Positions 16,954 through 25,610 of a stretch of 64,000 nucleotides of DNA are shown one piece after another. Each line of letters opens with the position of its first letter. Position 1 is the first letter of the stretch. The notes beneath the pieces are model-generated. The model saw only the letters and a program-made list of their open reading frames with translations, was not told the DNA's origin and did not search any database. The stretch comes from Pseudonocardia humida (lineage in GTDB: Bacteria > Actinomycetota > Actinomycetes > Mycobacteriales > Pseudonocardiaceae): contig NZ_JAGSOV010000009.1 in NCBI RefSeq assembly GCF_023898865.1, positions 248,001 through 312,000 of the forward strand, given 5' to 3'. Both the position numbers and the translations under genes were made by a program.

Positions 16954-18129
16954 CTAGCCCAGCCACCCGCCGAGGCGGCGCAGCGCCTCCTCGACGTCGG
17001 CGGTGGCTCCGGCGAACGACAGCCGGATCCAGCGCCCGCCGTCGACGGGGTCGAAGTCGGCCCCGGGGGCGACCGCGAGCCCGGTGTCGGCGAGGAGCCG
17101 GTAGGTGAGGTCCATCGAGTCGCGGGTGAGGTGCGAGACGTCGGCGTAGACGTAGAACGCGCCGTCGGCCGGGGCCAGGGTCCCCAGGCCCAGCCGGGGC
17201 AGGCCGTCGAGCAGCAGGGCGCGGTTGGCGGCGTAGCGGGAGACGTGCGAGTCGGCCTCGGCGTAGGACCGCGGGTCGAACGCCCCGAGCGCGGCCAGCT
17301 GGGGCAGCGCGGGCGGGCAGACCGTGAAGTTGCCCGCCAGGCAGTCGACCGCGCGCAGCAGTCGCGGCGGCACCAGCAGCCAGCCCAGCCGCCAGCCGGT
17401 CATCGAGAAGTACTTGCTGAACGAGTTGACCACGATCGCCTCGCGCGACGTGCTCCACGCCGACGACGTCGCGGGCGCGCCGTCGTAGGAGATGCCGTGG
17501 TAGATCTCGTCGCTGATCAGCTGGATGCCGGTCCGCTCGCAGTACTCGGCGAGCGCGGCCAGCTCGGCGGGGTCGAGGACGGTGCCGGTGGGGTTGGCCG
17601 GGCTGGCCACCACGAGCCCGCGCACCGGCTCGTCGAGCGCCTCGAGCATCTCCACGGTGGGCTGGTAGCGCGTCTGCGGCCCGCACGGCAGCTCGACGAC
17701 CTCGCAGCCCAGCGCGGAGAGGATGTTGCGGTAGCAGGGGTAGCCGGGGCGGGCCATGGCCACCCGGTCGCCCGCGTCGAAGGCGGCCAGGAAGGCCAGC
17801 AGGAACCCGCCCGACGACCCGGTGGTCACCACGACCTGCCCGTCGGGGACGTCGAGGTCGTAGGTGCGGGCGTAGTGGCCGGCGATGGCCGCGCGCAGCT
17901 CCGGGATGCCCAGCGCGACGGTGTAGCCGAGGACCTGCTCGGCCAGCGCGATCGTGGCGGCCTCGCGCACCGCGAGCGGGGCCGGGGTGGACGGCTGGCC
18001 CGCGGACAGGTTGACCAGGTCGGCGTGGGTGCGCTGGCGCTCGCCCGCGGCGGCCCACACGTCCATCACGTGGAACGGCGGGATCATCGCCCGGGCGGCC
18101 GCGCCCGACAGGGTGGGGTGGGTCGTCAC
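16954..18129 (-). CDS. Class I/II PLP-dependent aminotransferase
   Basis: A 391-residue aspartate-aminotransferase-fold enzyme. SPANPTG (176-182), D207 (ISDEIY), the Schiff-base lysine K239 (NSFSKYFSMTGWRLGW) and a late RLSFA arginine motif are present. The GTG at 18129 gives the usual length. The donor and acceptor cannot be told from sequence. It is a single gene, with the HxlR fragment upstream. Confidence 0.93.
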   Translation of the reverse strand: MTTHPTLSGAAARAMIPPFHVMDVWAAAGERQRTHADLVNLSAGQPSTPAPLAVREAATIALAEQVLGYTVALGIPELRAAIAGHYARTYDLDVPDGQVVVTTGSSGGFLLAFLAAFDAGDRVAMARPGYPCYRNILSALGCEVVELPCGPQTRYQPTVEMLEALDEPVRGLVVASPANPTGTVLDPAELAALAEYCERTGIQLISDEIYHGISYDGAPATSSAWSTSREAIVVNSFSKYFSMTGWRLGWLLVPPRLLRAVDCLAGNFTVCPPALPQLAALGAFDPRSYAEADSHVSRYAANRALLLDGLPRLGLGTLAPADGAFYVYADVSHLTRDSMDLTYRLLADTGLAVAPGADFDPVDGGRWIRLSFAGATADVEEALRRLGGWLG

Positions 18130-18170
18130 CCCCCGAGCGTAGAGACGCGCGGGCGCCGGTGGCCCGTCCG

Positions 18171-18431
18171 TCAACCGGGGCCTTGCGCCCGGCGGGCCCG
18201 CAGCCGCTCGCCCGCCCGGTAGAGCTCGACGAGCAGCGGGCGCAGCGACGCGCCCTCCGGGGTGAGCCGGTAGCTGCCGCGGGTGGGGAAGCCGCGCTGC
18301 TCGCGCCGCTCGACCAGGCCCCGCGCGCGCAGCCCGGCCAGCCGCTCGGCCAGCACCTTGTCGCTGATGGCCGGCAGCCCGGCGCGCAGCTCGCCGAACG
18401 AGCGCGGACCGTGCATGAGGTCGCGCAGCAT
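18171..18431 (-). pseudogene. HxlR-family regulator lacking its N-terminus
   Basis: An 86-residue winged-helix fragment: MLRDLMHGPRSFGELR, then ISDKVLAERLAGLRARGLVER and SYRLTPEG. Intact HxlR proteins carry about 25 more residues, including the conserved cysteine, before this point. Here the reading frame runs directly into a broken TetR gene on the other strand at about 18435. Both lack their 5' ends, which points to one deletion across a divergent pair. It could still be expressed from the ATG at 18431. Confidence 0.6.
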
Positions 18432-18436
18432 GGCCG

Positions 18437-18791
18437 AGACCCGCGCCGAGCCCGACCCGCACCGCGTGCTGGCGCTCTGGGTCGCCTACGGCGGGAGACC
18501 TTCCAGCGGATCGGGCCGATCATGGCCGTGGTCCGGGACGCGGCGGTGACCGATCCGGAGATGGCCGCGCAGTGGGCCACCAACGCGGAGCAGCGGGCCA
18601 CCGCGTTCCGGGTGCTGGTGGAGCAGCTCGCCGAGCGCGGCGCGCTGCGCGTGCCGGTCGGGGAGGGCGTCGACATCGTCTGCGCGGTGCACGGCCCCGA
18701 GCTGTACGGCGTCCTCACCGCCCGCGGCTGGACGGCCGAGCGGTGGGAGCGGTTCGTGGTCGAGACGCCGGACCAGGCCCTGCTGGCGTAG
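18437..18791 (+). pseudogene. C-terminal relic of a TetR-family regulator
   Basis: The first piece (PDPHRVLALWVAYGG) and the second (ETFQRIGPIMAVVRDAAVTD onward, to the stop at 18789-18791) form a typical TetR ligand-binding domain, but they lie in different frames with a shift near 18490. The DNA-binding N-terminus is absent. It abuts the truncated HxlR gene head to head. Confidence 0.6.
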
Positions 18792-18809
18792 CCGGCGACC
18801 CGGGCCCGG

Positions 18810-20273
18810 TCAGGGACGGTCGAACTCCCCGGCGTGCACGCCCTTGACGAACGCGTCCCACTCGGCGGCCGTGTAGACGTGCACCTGACCCTCGGGGTTG
18901 CTGCCGTCGCGCAGGGCGACACCGCCGTCGGGCAGCAGGGCCACCTCGACGGAGCCCTCGTCCTCGTCGGCGCTCATGCTGCTGCGCAGCCACTCGACGT
19001 CGTCGGGGACGGGGATCTGCGGGATCGACACCTCGCCCCGCTCGGCCAGCAGCGCGATGTCGGTGCGGTGGTGCGAGCCGGGCAGGTGCACCTCGGCGAG
19101 CCTGCGGTAGGCGTCGGCGCGGGCGGCGGCCAGGTCGTCGCCGGTGCCGACCACGGACAGCACCCGCCCGCCCGCGGAGACCACGGCGCCGTCGTCGCGG
19201 CGGCGGGTGCCGGCGTGCAGGACGCCGTCGCGCTCGGCCCCGGTGATGACGTCGCCCAGGCGCGGGGTGGCGGGGTAGCCCTCGGCCGCGAGGACGACGA
19301 CCACCGCGGCGCCGTCGGCCCACTCGGGGGCGGGCTGCTCGGCCAGGGTGCCGGTGGCGGTGGCGTGCAGGAGCCGGGCCAGCGGGCTGCGCAGCAGGGC
19401 CAGCACGACCTGGGTCTCCGGGTCGCCGAACCGGCAGTTGAACTCGATCACAGCGGGCCCGGTGGCGGTCAGCACGAGGCCGGCGTAGAGCAGGCCGCTG
19501 AACGGGGTGCCGCGGGCGACCAGCTCGCGGGCGACCGGGGCGACGATCCGGCGGACCAGGTCGTCGGCGAGGCCCGGCGCGGCCCACGGCAGCGGCGCGT
19601 AGGCGCCCATGCCGCCGGTGTTGGGTCCGGCGTCGCCGTCGCCGACGCGCTTGAAGTCCTGCGCGGGCAGCAGCGGGACCACGGTCTCGCCGTCGACCAG
19701 GCAGAACAGCGACACCTCCGGGCCGGCCAGGTACGACTCCAGCAGCACCGGGTGGCCGCCGTCGAGCAGGGTCATCGCGTGCGCGCGGGCCACGTCGACG
19801 TCCGGGCTGACGACCACGCCCTTGCCCGCGGCCAGCCCGTCGTCCTTGACGACGTAGGGCGGGGCGAACCGGTTGAGCGCGGCGTCGAGGTTGGCCGGGT
19901 TGTCGACCACCACCGACTCTGCGCTGGGCACCCCGGCCGCGGCCATCACGTCCTTGGCAAAGCTCTTCGAACCCTCGATGCGGGCGGCCTCGCGGCCGGG
20001 CCCGAAGCAGGCGACGCCGGCCGCGCGGACCGCGTCGGCCACGCCGCGCACCAGCGGCACCTCCGGGCCGATGACGACCAGGTCGGCCTTCCACTGCACG
20101 GCGAGGCGGGCGACGGCGTCACCGTCGCCGACGTCGACACCGAGCTGCTCGGCGGCACCGGAGGTCCCGGCGTTGCCGGGAGCGCACGCCACCGCGGTGA
20201 CGTCCGGGTCGGCCGCCAGAGCCAGCACGATGGCGTGCTCCCGGGCTCCGGACCCGATGACGAGGACGCGCAC
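18810..20273 (-). CDS. purD: Phosphoribosylamine-glycine ligase fused to a DUF397 domain
   Basis: A 487-residue protein. Residues 1 to about 413 are a complete GAR synthetase ([55 protein letters not shown]). Residues from about 415 on are a DUF397 domain ([48 protein letters not shown]). Typical PurD is about 420-430 residues and ends near the GEV. An in-frame GTG at 19031 sits exactly at the junction and could give a free 73-residue DUF397 protein. The start is GTG at 20273, divergent from the glycerophosphodiesterase gene. Confidence 0.93.
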   Translation of the reverse strand: MRVLVIGSGAREHAIVLALAADPDVTAVACAPGNAGTSGAAEQLGVDVGDGDAVARLAVQWKADLVVIGPEVPLVRGVADAVRAAGVACFGPGREAARIEGSKSFAKDVMAAAGVPSAESVVVDNPANLDAALNRFAPPYVVKDDGLAAGKGVVVSPDVDVARAHAMTLLDGGHPVLLESYLAGPEVSLFCLVDGETVVPLLPAQDFKRVGDGDAGPNTGGMGAYAPLPWAAPGLADDLVRRIVAPVARELVARGTPFSGLLYAGLVLTATGPAVIEFNCRFGDPETQVVLALLRSPLARLLHATATGTLAEQPAPEWADGAAVVVVLAAEGYPATPRLGDVITGAERDGVLHAGTRRRDDGAVVSAGGRVLSVVGTGDDLAAARADAYRRLAEVHLPGSHHRTDIALLAERGEVSIPQIPVPDDVEWLRSSMSADEDEGSVEVALLPDGGVALRDGSNPEGQVHVYTAAEWDAFVKGVHAGEFDRP

Positions 20274-20403
20274 GGCGAGCAGCTTAGTGGCCTCCCCCGC
20301 CCGCCCCCGCGGCGCGGCATCCCCCGCTGTCGTTCACCCGGTGGCCGCACTCGCGTCGACGGTGCGTGTTCCCCGGATCGCTCGTCCGGGGGAGGGTGGG
20401 GGC

Positions 20404-21522
20404 ATGGTCCGTGTCCTGCGCAGAGCCGCGCCGGCGGCGGTCGCCGCCCTCATCGCCACCGTCCTGTCCACCGCCGTCCCGGCGGCCGCCGCGGCCGCCG
20501 AACCCGCCGCCGGGAGCGGGGCGACCGAGCGCCCCCTGGTGATCGGCCACCGCGGGGCATCGGGCTACCGGCCCGAGCACACGCTGGCGTCCTACGAGCT
20601 CGCCGCCCGGATGGGCGCGGACTTCATCGAGCCCGACCTCGTCGTCACCGCCGACGGGGTGCTGGTCACCCGGCACGAGCCGGAGATCGGCGGCACCACC
20701 GACGTCGCCGCGCACCCCGAGTTCGCCGCCCGCCGGACCACGAAGACGGTCGACGGCACCGCGCTGACCGGCTGGTTCGCCGAGGACTTCACCCTGGCCG
20801 AGCTGAAGACGCTGCGCGCGGTTGAGCGGATCCCGGACGTCCGCCAGCAGAACACGATCTACGACGGCCGGTTCGAGGTGCCGACCTTCGACGAGGTGCT
20901 GGCGCTGCGGGAGCGGCTCTCGGCCGAGCTCGGCCGGGAGATCGGGATCTACCCGGAGACCAAGCACCCGACCTACTTCGCCGCGCTCGGCCTGCCGCTG
21001 GAGCCGCGGCTGGTGGCGGCGCTGGACGGGGCCGGGCTCAACCGCTCCGACGCGCCGGTGTTCGTGCAGTCGTTCGAGACGGCCAACCTGCGCGAGCTGT
21101 CCGGCGAGCTGGAGGTGCCGCTCGTGCAACTGCTGTCGGCCACCGGGGCACCGGCCGACCTCGTCGCCGCCGGCGACCCGCGGACCTACGCCGACCTCGT
21201 CACCGACGCGGGCCTAGCCGACATCGCGACCTACGCCGCGGGCATCGGCCCGGACAAGAACCAGGTGATCGCCCGCGACCCGGACGGCACGCTCGGCGCG
21301 CCCACCGGCCTGGTCGAGCGGGCGCACGCGGCGGACCTGCTGGTGCACCCGTACACGTTCCGCAACGAGAACCAGTTCCTGCCGGCCGAGCTGCGCTCGG
21401 GCCCCGACCCGGCCGCCTACGGCGACGCGTTCGGCGAGTACGCGGCGTTCTTCGCGGCCGGCGTCGACGGCGTGTTCGCCGACAACCCGGACACCGCCGT
21501 CGCCGCCCGGGCCGCGGGGTAG
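20404..21522 (+). CDS. Secreted glycerophosphodiester phosphodiesterase
   Basis: A 372-residue GDPD-family TIM-barrel hydrolase releasing glycerol-3-phosphate from lipid head-group esters. A Sec signal peptide covers about residues 1-32 (twin Ala-rich core after RVLRR). The catalytic start is VIGHRGASGYRPEHT (active-site H and R), then EPDLVVTADG and later EIGIYPETKHP. The length with long insertions fits the GlpQ-like secreted type. A purine-rich stretch precedes the ATG at 20404. Confidence 0.94.
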   Translation: MVRVLRRAAPAAVAALIATVLSTAVPAAAAAAEPAAGSGATERPLVIGHRGASGYRPEHTLASYELAARMGADFIEPDLVVTADGVLVTRHEPEIGGTTDVAAHPEFAARRTTKTVDGTALTGWFAEDFTLAELKTLRAVERIPDVRQQNTIYDGRFEVPTFDEVLALRERLSAELGREIGIYPETKHPTYFAALGLPLEPRLVAALDGAGLNRSDAPVFVQSFETANLRELSGELEVPLVQLLSATGAPADLVAAGDPRTYADLVTDAGLADIATYAAGIGPDKNQVIARDPDGTLGAPTGLVERAHAADLLVHPYTFRNENQFLPAELRSGPDPAAYGDAFGEYAAFFAAGVDGVFADNPDTAVAARAAG

Positions 21523-21548
21523 CGCGGAATAGCCGCTCACGTGCGGCG

Positions 21549-21568
21549 GTTCACGCCATCACGTGAAC
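21549..21568. terminator. Small hairpin between convergent genes
   Basis: GTTCACG (21549-21555) and CGTGAAC (21562-21568) pair perfectly around 6 nt. The hairpin is located 26 nt after the phosphodiesterase stop and 15 nt before the zinc-finger gene stop on the other strand. A weak bidirectional terminator is likely; there is no T-run. Confidence 0.4.
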
Positions 21569-21583
21569 TGCCGTGCACGACCG

Positions 21584-21853
21584 CTACACGACACGGGCGT
21601 CCTCGTAGCACCACCGCCAGGCCTCGCCGGGCTCGAAGGAGCGCATGACCGGGTGCCCGGTCTGCTCGTAGTGGTGCGTGGCGTGCTTGGGCGGGCTGGA
21701 GTCGCAGCAGGCGACGTGCCCGCAGCTCAGGCACATCCGCAGGTGGGACCAGACGTCGTAGCCGGCGGCGGCGCAGTCGGAGCAGGCCTCGGCGTCGGGG
21801 CGGGGCTCGGTCCAGGTGCGGCTGTCGAACGCGGTCGTGTGTGTGCAGCTCAT
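21584..21853 (-). CDS. UBP-type zinc finger protein
   Basis: An 89-residue protein formed by one ZnF-UBP domain. Paired cysteines occur in CSDC, CLSCGHVACC and nearby histidines (HATHHYEQTGH), followed by SFEPGEAWRWCYEDARVV. In eukaryotes this fold binds ubiquitin C-termini; in actinobacteria the stand-alone form has no established role. The start is ATG at 21853 (MSCTH), divergent from the antiporter gene. Confidence 0.88.
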   Translation of the reverse strand: MSCTHTTAFDSRTWTEPRPDAEACSDCAAAGYDVWSHLRMCLSCGHVACCDSSPPKHATHHYEQTGHPVMRSFEPGEAWRWCYEDARVV

Positions 21854-21915
21854 CGTGGTCCATCGTCCCACCTGATCGAGCGCCGCGGCGCGGTCAGCGA
21901 CACCGAGGAGCGTGC

Positions 21916-23514
21916 GTGCACACGGAGCTGACCCTGCTCGCCCTGGTCGTGGGCGCCATCGCGATCACCTGGGTCTGCCGCCGGTTCGACGTCTCGGCGC
22001 CGCTGGTGCTGGTCGTCGCCGGGATCGGGGCGTCGTTCCTGCCCGGCGTGGGCACGATCGGCATCGACCCGCCGGTCGTGCTGCTGGTCGTGCTGGTGCC
22101 GCTGCTGTACTCGGCGGCGCTGGGCTCGTCCTACCACGGGATCCGGGCCAACCGGCGGCCCATCGGCCTGCTCGCCGTCGGGCTGGTGGCGTTCACCGCG
22201 CTGGTCGTCGGCCTGGCGGCGTGGTGGACGGTGCCGGAGCTGACCCTGGCCGCGGCGCTCGTGCTGGGGGCCGTGGTGGCCCCGCCGGACGCCGTGTCCG
22301 CGCTCGCCGTCGGGCGCAGGCTGGGGCTGCCGCGCCGCACGATGACCATCCTGGGCGGCGAGAGCCTGGTCAACGACGCCACCGCGCTGACCCTGTTCCA
22401 GGTGTTCGTGGCGGTCGCCATCGGCGCCCAGCTGGGGGCCTGGGACCTCAGCACCGGCGTCCCGCTGTTCGACGCCACCGAGATGTTCGTGGTCGCCGCG
22501 GCGGGTGGGACGGCGATCGGGCTGGCCGCGGGCTGGCTGGTGCACTGGGTGCGGCGCCGGCTCGACGACCCGACGATCGAGGCCGCGGTGGGGCTCATCG
22601 TGCCGTTCGGCGTGTACATCGCCGCCGAGGAGGCGCACGCCTCCGGCGTGCTCGCGGTGGTGGTGGCCGGGCTGTACCTGGGCCACCACGCCGGCGAGGG
22701 CGGCTACGCCAGCCGGCTGCAGGAGGCCGCGGTGTGGCGGGCCAGCGACACGGTCCTCGAGTCGGTGGTGTTCGCGCTGATCGGGCTGCAGCTGACCACG
22801 GTGCTGGCCGAGGTGGGCGAGGTCGGCCCGCTGCTGGTGGCCGGGGTGGCGGTCACGCTGGCCGCGGTGCTGGCCCGGATCGTGTGGGTGTTCCCGACCA
22901 CCTACCTGCCGCGGGTGCTGTTCCGCGGCATCCGCGAGCGCGAGCCGCACCCCCGCTGGCAGCTCCCGGCCGTGGTGTCCTGGGTCGGGATGCGCGGCGT
23001 GGTGACGCTGGCCGCCGCGTTCGCCGTACCGCCCGAGGTGCCCGGCCGCGACCAGATCCTGTTCCTGGCCTTCTTCGTCACCGTCACCACGCTGCTGCTG
23101 CACGGGCTGACGCTGCCCTGGGTGATCCGCAGGCTGGGCGTGCGGGAGAGCGGCGGCCAGGCCGAGGTGCTGGCCGAGGCCCAGGCCCAGCACGACGCCC
23201 TCCAGGCCTCGATCAGCCGGCTCGACGAGCTCACCGAGGACGCGAACACCACCGTGCGGCACACCGCCGAGAAGCTGCGCCGGTTCTCCCAGCTCAACGC
23301 GAACTCCGTGTGGGAGCAGCTGGGCCGCTCCGACTCCGAGGCCGGGGAGGGCCCCGGCGCGGCCTACCGGCGACTGCGCCGGGAGATGATCGACGCCGAG
23401 CGGGCCGCGTTCGTCGAGCAGCGCGACGCGGGCGACATCGACGACGAGATCCTGCGCCGGGTCCTGCGCCGCAGGGACTTCGAGGAGGCCATGCTCGACC
23501 GCGACGAGTCCTGA
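21916..23514 (+). CDS. Na+/H+ antiporter, NhaP/CPA1 type
   Basis: A 532-residue transporter with about 12 membrane helices. The family signatures are ALVLGAVVAPPDAVSALAVG and GGESLVNDATALTLF, the latter with the ion-binding ND pair. A long charged C-terminal tail (about 420-532) has coiled-coil character and is probably regulatory. The start is GTG at 21916, with GAGGAG 6-11 nt upstream; the longer frame overlaps the zinc-finger gene. It exchanges sodium or potassium for protons at the cell membrane. Confidence 0.93.
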   Translation: MHTELTLLALVVGAIAITWVCRRFDVSAPLVLVVAGIGASFLPGVGTIGIDPPVVLLVVLVPLLYSAALGSSYHGIRANRRPIGLLAVGLVAFTALVVGLAAWWTVPELTLAAALVLGAVVAPPDAVSALAVGRRLGLPRRTMTILGGESLVNDATALTLFQVFVAVAIGAQLGAWDLSTGVPLFDATEMFVVAAAGGTAIGLAAGWLVHWVRRRLDDPTIEAAVGLIVPFGVYIAAEEAHASGVLAVVVAGLYLGHHAGEGGYASRLQEAAVWRASDTVLESVVFALIGLQLTTVLAEVGEVGPLLVAGVAVTLAAVLARIVWVFPTTYLPRVLFRGIREREPHPRWQLPAVVSWVGMRGVVTLAAAFAVPPEVPGRDQILFLAFFVTVTTLLLHGLTLPWVIRRLGVRESGGQAEVLAEAQAQHDALQASISRLDELTEDANTTVRHTAEKLRRFSQLNANSVWEQLGRSDSEAGEGPGAAYRRLRREMIDAERAAFVEQRDAGDIDDEILRRVLRRRDFEEAMLDRDES

Positions 23515-23517
23515 CCG

Positions 23518-24450
23518 TCAGTCGGGCAGGAAGTCGGCGAGCAGGCGGGTGGTCTCGGCCGGGCGCTCCTCGTGCGGGAAGTGCCCGGTGGCGGGCAGCA
23601 CGTCCAGGCGGTGCTTGTGGCCCACCCACTCCTGCGACGCCGCCGCCGTCGACACCAGCACGCACGGGTCGACCTCGCCGTGCACGGCGAGCACCGGCAC
23701 CTCGGCGGCGCGGGCCACCGCCGCCGCGAACCGCCTGCCCTCGGCGCGCAGCTGCGAGCGCACCGCCCAGCGGTAGTACTCGGCCGAGCAGTGGGCCACC
23801 CCGGAGATCCGGACGGCCTGCCGGTAGCGGGGCATCGCGTCGGCGAAGTCGGCGCTGCCGGCCCACTCCGGACCGGCCCAGGCCCGCATGATCCGCTCCG
23901 CGCCCGCCCCCTCGTCGGCGACGAGGGCCCGCTCCGGCAGCCGCGGCACCTGCATCCGCAGCGCGTACCGGGCCGTGGCCCGGCCCTGGCCGCGGGGCCC
24001 GCGCAGCACCGCCCGCCGCACGGCCAGCGGGTGCGGCGCGCCGAGCACCGTCAGCGACCGCACCAGCCGCGGGTGCAGCGCGGCCACCGTCCAGCCGATC
24101 AGCCCGCCCCAGCCGTGCCCGACCACGTGAGCGCGCGGCTCCCCCAGCGCCCGGACGAGGCCGGCGACGTCACCGGCGAGGGTCCACAGGTCGTAGCCGC
24201 GGGGCGGCTTGTCCGAGTCGCCGTAGCCGCGCAGGTCGACGGCCGCGACCCGGTAGCCGTGCCCGGCCAGCGCCGGCAGCTGGTGCCGCCACGCCCACCA
24301 CAGCTGCGGGAACCCGTGCAGCAGCACGACCAGCGGGCGACCGCCGTCGCACTCGGCGACGTGCAGCCGGATGCCGTTGGCCGAGACGCCGTGGTGGGTC
24401 CACGGCCCGGGCCACCGGACCGAGGACGGGTCGGGGCCGGGCCGGCGCAC
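23518..24450 (-). CDS. Alpha/beta hydrolase, EphE-like
   Basis: A 310-residue alpha/beta-fold protein of the epoxide-hydrolase branch. The oxyanion motif HGFPQ (45-49), RGYGDSDKP and a late GHFPHEERP histidine are typical. The nucleophile elbow, however, reads GHGWGG (111-116), so the expected aspartate at 113 is glycine. It may be inactive as an epoxide hydrolase or use other chemistry. Neighbours (holin-like protein, acs) match the M. tuberculosis Rv3669-Rv3670 order. It starts with GTG 3 nt after the stop of the holin-like gene. Confidence 0.87.
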   Translation of the reverse strand: MRRPGPDPSSVRWPGPWTHHGVSANGIRLHVAECDGGRPLVVLLHGFPQLWWAWRHQLPALAGHGYRVAAVDLRGYGDSDKPPRGYDLWTLAGDVAGLVRALGEPRAHVVGHGWGGLIGWTVAALHPRLVRSLTVLGAPHPLAVRRAVLRGPRGQGRATARYALRMQVPRLPERALVADEGAGAERIMRAWAGPEWAGSADFADAMPRYRQAVRISGVAHCSAEYYRWAVRSQLRAEGRRFAAAVARAAEVPVLAVHGEVDPCVLVSTAAASQEWVGHKHRLDVLPATGHFPHEERPAETTRLLADFLPD

Positions 24451-24453
24451 CCG

Positions 24454-24960
24454 TCAGCGGTGGGTGCGGTCGAGCTCGGGGCGGACGGGCTCGTCGTCGG
24501 ACCGGCCGCGCTGCGAGAGCACCGCAGCCGACTCCTTGAGCGTGCTGATGGTCCGCTCCGGCTTGCGGATCTTCTTCACCCGCCGGTAGCCGATGAACCC
24601 GGCCAGCCCGGCGATCAGCAGCATCAGCACGAACACGATGCCGAACCCGCCGGGGCGGCCCACCCACAGCGCCAGCAGCTCGGCCAGGGTGAAGAACAGG
24701 AAGAACAGGCTGAACAGCACGACCGTCAGCGCGACGATGAAGAAGACGCTGCCCTGCAGGCCCTTCTTCACCTCGGCGGTGATCTCCGTCCTGGCCAGCT
24801 CCACCTCGGCGCGGACGAGCGTGGAGACGTGCTTGGTCGCCTCGCCGACCAGCGCGCCGATCGACTTCTCGTCGCTGCCCGGCACCGGCTCGGCCGAGAG
24901 CGGGATCGACGGGAGCACGGGTGGGACGTCCGCCCTGTGGGAGCTGCTCGGCGTGGCCAC
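24454..24960 (-). CDS. Holin-superfamily (DUF1469-like) membrane protein
   Basis: A 168-residue protein. A soluble N-terminal helix (LVGEATKHVSTLVRAEVELA) is followed by two membrane helices (about 70-95 and 105-127) and a basic tail. This layout is that of the actinobacterial phage-holin superfamily proteins such as Rv3669. Despite the name there is no phage context. The start is GTG at 24960, preceded by AGGAGG at a 6-nt spacing. It probably forms an operon with the EphE-like gene. Confidence 0.85.
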   Translation of the reverse strand: MATPSSSHRADVPPVLPSIPLSAEPVPGSDEKSIGALVGEATKHVSTLVRAEVELARTEITAEVKKGLQGSVFFIVALTVVLFSLFFLFFTLAELLALWVGRPGGFGIVFVLMLLIAGLAGFIGYRRVKKIRKPERTISTLKESAAVLSQRGRSDDEPVRPELDRTHR

Positions 24961-25153
24961 CGCGGTCCTCCTGGGGTGCGTGGTGCGGGTGTTTCCGTTG
25001 ATCACACGGGTTGATCTCACGGCCATCCTTCCACGCACGGCCGGTCGACGCCGCCGCGAGGCGCGGCGCGGTCGGGTTCGTGACCGGGACGTCATCAGGC
25101 CGAGCGCACCGGCGACCCGCCGGCGCCCGATCGCCCGCGGTACGAACGGCCGG

Positions 25154-25582
25154 TCAGTCGTCCGGGCGGGACCGCAGCCGCTTGACCTGACCGCGGCGGG
25201 TCTTGGCGTCGAGCCTGCGGCGCTTGGCGCCCGCCGACGGCTTGGTCGGGCGGCGCTTGGGCGGGCCGGCCGCGATCGCGCCGCGCAGCACCGCGGCCAG
25301 CCGCTCGCGGGCGGCCTCCCGGTTGCGCAGCTGGCTGCGGTTCTCACTCGCCACGATGGTGAGCACGCCGTCGGTGAGCCGGTTGGCCAGCCTGGTCAGG
25401 GCGCGGTCGCGCAGCGGCTCGGGCAGCGACGGCGTGCGGGCCAGGTCGAACGACAGCTCGACGCGCGAGTCGGTGGTGTTCACGCCCTGCCCGCCCGGGC
25501 CGGAGGCGCGCGAGAACCGCCAGTGCAGCTCGCGCTCGGGCAGCACCAGCGCATCCCGTACCGGGAGATCGCCGTCGGACAC
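25154..25582 (-). CDS. arfB: Alternative ribosome-rescue factor, ArfB/YaeJ type
   Basis: A 142-residue peptidyl-tRNA hydrolase. The release-factor GGQ motif is at residues 30-32 within RASGPGGQGVNTTDSRVEL. The C-terminal tail is highly basic (PPKRRPTKPSAGAKRRR), as needed to enter the empty mRNA channel. It frees stalled ribosomes without tmRNA, so this window encodes two rescue routes (tmRNA/SmpB and ArfB). It lies 28 nt beyond the acs start, on the same strand. Confidence 0.93.
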   Translation of the reverse strand: MSDGDLPVRDALVLPERELHWRFSRASGPGGQGVNTTDSRVELSFDLARTPSLPEPLRDRALTRLANRLTDGVLTIVASENRSQLRNREAARERLAAVLRGAIAAGPPKRRPTKPSAGAKRRRLDAKTRRGQVKRLRSRPDD

Positions 25583-25610
25583 CCCTAGAGGATGCCCGAC
25601 GACGCCCCGG

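Noticed and set aside
20274..20403. Purine riboswitch or PurR box before purD
   Set aside because: No guanine-riboswitch core or repeated PurR motif is visible in the 130-nt divergent gap.
24454..24960. Prophage suggested by a holin-family protein
   Set aside because: The protein belongs to a chromosomal actinobacterial group, and no integrase, capsid or lysin gene is nearby.
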